This document shows positions 7,025-9,072 of a stretch of DNA of 9,072 bases, piece after piece. The position numbers and the translations under genes are program-made. The notes beneath the pieces are model-generated. The model had not been told where the DNA came from, made no database searches, and saw only the letters and a list, made by a program, of their open reading frames with translations. The stretch comes from CAZTLE01 sp964614415 (GTDB taxonomy: Bacteria; Bacteroidota; Bacteroidia; Flavobacteriales; Flavobacteriaceae), in the NCBI GenBank assembly GCA_964614415.1, contig CAZTLE010000166.1:1-9072 (forward strand). Direction: 5' to 3'. The first letter of the stretch is position 1, and the number at the start of each line of letters is the position of its first letter.

Positions 7025-7381
7025 ATGGCGCGGGATGAACTCATAAAACAACGATGGGAAGCAGTGGTAAAACTGCTAAGTGAGCGGTTTGCCGATGGAG
7101 ATCCGCTGGATCTGGATGCCGTGATTTATCTCATCGGACTTCAGGAGTTGGGGCAGTTACATCGCCGGTTTAAGAAAGATGAGAAGGTCAACTTAATGCA
7201 CATTGCGATATGCCGCTTGCTGGAGCCCTTTGGTTACTATGAATTTGATTACTATGATGAGGATGGCTGGCCGCATTACAAAATCCTATCTCAGCTCCCA
7301 CCGTTAAAGGCAGGAGAACAGAGTGTATTAATGAAGGAAGCCATTGTTCAGTATTTCCTCGAAAAGGAAGTGATTGAATAG
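7025..7381 (+). CDS. Uncharacterised 118-aa cytoplasmic protein
   Basis: I do not recognise a characterised family. The 118-aa product has no signal peptide or membrane segment and reads as mostly helical. A basic/amphipathic start (RDELIKQRWEAVVKLLSERF, 3-22) is followed by helices at about 29-66 (LDAVIYLIGLQELGQLHRRF). Then comes a striking aromatic and acidic patch, YYEFDYYDEDGWPHY (71-85), and a C-terminal helix (about 101-118). I recall similar small proteins in other flavobacteria, which suggests a conserved core gene, but I cannot confirm that here. It has its own near-perfect promoter box and lies 38 bases before pheS in the same direction, so part of the pheS message may come from this promoter. 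The ATG at 7025 is the only start well placed behind that box. No function should be assigned. Confidence 0.8.
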   Translation: MARDELIKQRWEAVVKLLSERFADGDPLDLDAVIYLIGLQELGQLHRRFKKDEKVNLMHIAICRLLEPFGYYEFDYYDEDGWPHYKILSQLPPLKAGEQSVLMKEAIVQYFLEKEVIE

Positions 7382-7389
7382 AAATTATG

Positions 7390-7397
7390 TAGTTTTG
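7390..7397 (+). promoter_or_regulatory. -7 box TAGTTTTG upstream of pheS
   Basis: TAGTTTTG matches TAnnTTTG exactly and lies in the 38-base gap between the 118-aa gene and pheS, 22 bases before the pheS ATG. Transcription would begin near 7402-7404. No clear -33 partner is seen. I see no upstream tRNA-like or leader-peptide structure, so the Phe-codon attenuation known for E. coli pheST is not apparent here. Confidence 0.45.
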
Positions 7398-7419
7398 CGC
7401 TTCGGAAGAACACAACGGA

Positions 7420-8439
7420 ATGATTGATAAGATTCAAGAACATATAGCTGATGTAGAGGCGTTTAATGCTTCCAATGGGGAAGAAATTGAAGCCTTCCGA
7501 ATCAAATACCTTGGGAAGAAAGGACTGCTCAATGGGTTCTATACACAACTCAAGGAGATTCCCGCTGAGGAGAAGAAAGATTTCGGCCAGGCAGTCAATG
7601 CCCTTCGAAATGCGGCACAGGACAAGGTAAATGCCCTGAAGACCGAGCTGGAAAGCAAGGAAGAGGTAAAAGGGGTGTATGGTGATCTTTCAAGGCCGGG
7701 AGAGCCCATCGAACTGGGCTCCCGCCACCCTATCTCTATTGTAAAGAATAAGATCATTGAAATCTTTTCCCGCATTGGGTTTAATGTGTCCGAAGGCCCC
7801 GAGATCGAGGATGACTGGCACAACTTTACGGCCCTCAACCTGCCCGAATACCATCCGGCAAGAGACATGCAGGATACCTTTTTCATACAAACGAATCCGG
7901 ATGTGCTGTTGCGTACCCATACCTCTTCGGTTCAGGTGCGTTACATGGAGAACAATAAGCCTCCCATTCGAACGATATCCCCGGGCCGTGTATATCGGAA
8001 CGAAGCCATATCGGCTCGCTCCCATTGCTTCTTCCATCAGGTGGAAGGCCTGTATGTGGATAAAGGTGTGAGCTTTGCTGATCTCAAGCAAACGCTTCAG
8101 TATTTCACTACAGAAATGTTCGGGAAGTCGAAGATCAGACTAAGACCTTCCTATTTCCCGTTTACCGAGCCTAGTGCCGAAGTGGACGTGTACTGGGGGC
8201 TTGAAACCGAAACCGACTATCGAATGACCAAAGGAACGGGATGGTTGGAGATTATGGGTTGTGGTATGGTAGACCCTAATGTCCTTGAAAATTGTAATAT
8301 CGACCCAACCGAATATTCAGGTTTTGCTTTCGGTATGGGAATCGATCGTATCGCCCTGTTGTTGCACCAGATTCCGGATATTCGGATGTTTGGCGAGAAT
8401 GACATTCGTTTCCTCGAGCAGTTTAAAAGTTCCCTCTAG
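7420..8439 (+). CDS. pheS: Phenylalanyl-tRNA synthetase, alpha subunit
   Basis: This 339-aa class II aminoacyl-tRNA synthetase subunit charges tRNA-Phe as an alpha2-beta2 enzyme in the cytoplasm. The length is close to the usual 325-345. Residues 1-85 form the N-terminal helical coiled coil that contacts tRNA. Motif 1 lies at about 101-130 (SRHPISIVKNKIIEIFSRIG). Then come LPEYHPARDMQDTFF (141-155) and motif 2 at 181-211, with the ATP-contacting arginine region RVYRNEAISARSHCFFHQVE. The phenylalanine-pocket segment is at 244-257 (SYFPFTEPSAEVDV), and motif 3 at 299-316 (YSGFAFGMGIDRIALLLH). A303 in GFAFG corresponds to the alanine that sets amino-acid size selectivity in E. coli PheS. All motifs are intact. 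The beta-subunit gene pheT does not follow, so the two subunits are encoded apart, as I recall for many Bacteroidota. Confidence 0.97.
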   Translation: MIDKIQEHIADVEAFNASNGEEIEAFRIKYLGKKGLLNGFYTQLKEIPAEEKKDFGQAVNALRNAAQDKVNALKTELESKEEVKGVYGDLSRPGEPIELGSRHPISIVKNKIIEIFSRIGFNVSEGPEIEDDWHNFTALNLPEYHPARDMQDTFFIQTNPDVLLRTHTSSVQVRYMENNKPPIRTISPGRVYRNEAISARSHCFFHQVEGLYVDKGVSFADLKQTLQYFTTEMFGKSKIRLRPSYFPFTEPSAEVDVYWGLETETDYRMTKGTGWLEIMGCGMVDPNVLENCNIDPTEYSGFAFGMGIDRIALLLHQIPDIRMFGENDIRFLEQFKSSL

Positions 8440-8484
8440 CCGTTCGGCCGGATTTTTGCTATTTGTTTTTTAGAATTAAGAAGT

Positions 8485-8880
8485 ATGAAGAAAGATATAG
8501 ACATACCCGTTGCCCAAAATGTATATATAGTGGCGGTTCGGGAATGGGATGAGAAGTTTACCTCCCGGCAGTGGAATGTGTACCTGGTAAATGACAGAGA
8601 GGATACGATTGAAGCGGTTCTTGTGATGTCTCGTGGGGCTAATATTGAACAGCGCACTTCGGTATTGCGTCATGGACTGGGAGATATGACTTCCAAAACC
8701 GCCAGCAAGATTGAATTCATTACCGAGGACGTGTTGGGCTTCACCAATGAATACCTGGTTACTTTTTTTGCCGAAGGGAAACTATTCGAGCGAACTTTTA
8801 CCTTCGAGGCATTCAGCATTTCCGAAAAGAACACAAAGCCTATCTCCATTCTGGATTCCGAAGGTGTCTTCGGAGTATAA
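8485..8880 (+). CDS. Uncharacterised 131-aa protein downstream of pheS
   Basis: I do not recognise a characterised domain. The 131-aa protein lacks a signal peptide and membrane segments, so it is predicted cytoplasmic. Alternating hydrophobic residues suggest a mainly beta fold, with strands around NVYIVAVREW (12-21), WNVYLVND (30-37), IEAVLVMSRG (42-51), ASKIEFITED (73-82) and EYLVTFFAEGKLFERTFTFE (89-108). This is reminiscent of a small beta-sandwich. I recall similar proteins in other Flavobacteriia, but I cannot verify that from sequence. It starts 45 bases after pheS in the same direction and is the last gene before a strong terminator, so it may be co-transcribed with pheS. The ATG at 8485 is the first in frame. 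No function is proposed. Confidence 0.8.
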   Translation: MKKDIDIPVAQNVYIVAVREWDEKFTSRQWNVYLVNDREDTIEAVLVMSRGANIEQRTSVLRHGLGDMTSKTASKIEFITEDVLGFTNEYLVTFFAEGKLFERTFTFEAFSISEKNTKPISILDSEGVFGV

Positions 8881-8903
8881 CCGAACCACATATCTAAAAA
8901 AAC

Positions 8904-8946
8904 AAAACCCTCCAAATCCGCCTAAGGCGGAGAAGGAGGGTTTTTT
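8904..8946. terminator. Strong, probably bidirectional terminator hairpin
   Basis: The outer stem AAAACCCTCC (8904-8913) pairs perfectly with GGAGGGTTTT (8935-8944), followed by a run of six T (8941-8946). On the left, an A-rich stretch (8896-8907) gives U residues when read on the other strand. Inside is a second perfect stem, TCCGCC (8917-8922) with GGCGGA (8926-8931), around a TAA loop. The structure lies between the + strand 131-aa gene and the - strand T9SS gene, where a two-way terminator is expected. Confidence 0.88.
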
Positions 8947-8969
8947 ACCGCCCGCTTTGCACGGACGGT
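8947..8969 (-). other. Second hairpin after the T9SS cargo gene
   Basis: On the - strand, ACCGTCCG (8969-8962) can pair with CGGGCGGT (8954-8947) around a 7-base loop. All eight positions pair if one G-U wobble is allowed. On the + strand the same pair is a C-A mismatch, so the structure is better formed in - strand RNA. It lies about 15 bases after the stop of the T9SS gene and abuts the main terminator. It may slow polymerase or protect the 3' end of that message. Confidence 0.35.
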
Positions 8970-8983
8970 TGGTTAGCTAATTG

Positions 8984-9072
8984 TTATTGTTTAATCAATC
9001 GTTTTACAGTTTGACCTGTCTCTCCCTGGATCTGTACGAGGTACGTTCCAGTGGATAGTTGCGATACATCGA
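8984..9072 (-). CDS. C-terminal end of a T9SS-secreted protein (partial)
   Basis: The last 28 residues and stop codon (TAA, complement of 8984-8986) of a gene that continues beyond the right edge are visible. The translation runs DVSQLSTGTYLVQIQG, then ETGQTVKRLIKQ. This fits the end of the type A sorting domain of type IX secretion cargo: a D-x-S-x-L-x-x-G-x-Y-x-V-x-I core, a G-containing turn, then a basic K-x-x-I-K end. Such domains direct export across the outer membrane of Bacteroidota through the T9SS and are usually removed by a sortase-like protease, with the cargo attached to the cell surface or released. Nothing can be said about the functional part of the protein. It is convergent with the 131-aa gene and separated from it by the bidirectional terminator. 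Confidence 0.82.
   Translation of the reverse strand, partial: DVSQLSTGTYLVQIQGETGQTVKRLIKQ

Noticed and set aside
7690..8091. 133-aa open frame on the - strand within pheS
   Set aside because: It lies opposite the conserved catalytic motifs of pheS and shows no family features of its own.
8439..8457. GCCGTTCGGCCGGATTTTT after pheS as a terminator
   Set aside because: The possible stems are only three or four pairs with very tight or unstable loops, so the T run alone is not convincing. Read-through into the 131-aa gene looks more likely.
8451..8465. GATTTTTG or TATTTG as a promoter box for the 131-aa gene
   Set aside because: Neither matches TAnnTTTG fully, and no -33 element is present at the right spacing.

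Overview
The window looks like a chromosomal segment of a Bacteroidota member, most likely a marine-type Flavobacteriaceae. The signs are a Bat (Bacteroides aerotolerance) operon in the order typical of that phylum, promoter-like boxes matching the Bacteroidota -7 consensus TAnnTTTG, no convincing Shine-Dalgarno sites, and the end of a type IX secretion (T9SS) cargo gene at the right edge. Genus cannot be decided by eye. Base composition and codon use look even throughout. I see no mobile element, tRNA, rRNA, CRISPR array or phage gene, and no gene-free stretch longer than about 100 bases.

Left part (49-4479, + strand): four tightly packed genes, batB, batC, batD and batE, separated by only 6, 2 and 4 bases. 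They encode a membrane-anchored von Willebrand A (VWA) protein, an exported TPR protein with a charged low-complexity tail, a large exported protein with one membrane anchor, and a TPR/SH3 membrane protein. The predicted topology puts nearly all interaction domains in the periplasm, as expected for an envelope complex. The usual upstream partners (MoxR ATPase, DUF58 protein, BatA) would lie to the left of the window.

Middle (4569-6955): a + strand SulP-family anion transporter with a STAS domain and an unusually long hydrophilic loop. It converges on a - strand CvpA-family membrane protein. The two stop codons share the palindrome CTAG, so the genes overlap by 4 bases with no terminator between them.

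Right part (6956-8880, + strand): a divergent promoter region with two back-to-back -7 boxes forming a perfect 8-bp inverted repeat. Then come a 118-aa protein of unknown function, pheS (phenylalanyl-tRNA synthetase alpha, without pheT beside it), and a 131-aa protein of unknown function. A strong hairpin flanked by A and T runs (8904-8946) probably terminates transcription from both sides. Beyond it, on the - strand, is the C-terminal end of a T9SS sorting-domain protein that runs off the window.

Most of the window is recognisable core biology. The least understood parts are the Bat complex itself, whose biochemical role is unsettled, the two uncharacterised small proteins flanking pheS, and the overlapping convergent and divergent gene borders around the CvpA gene.
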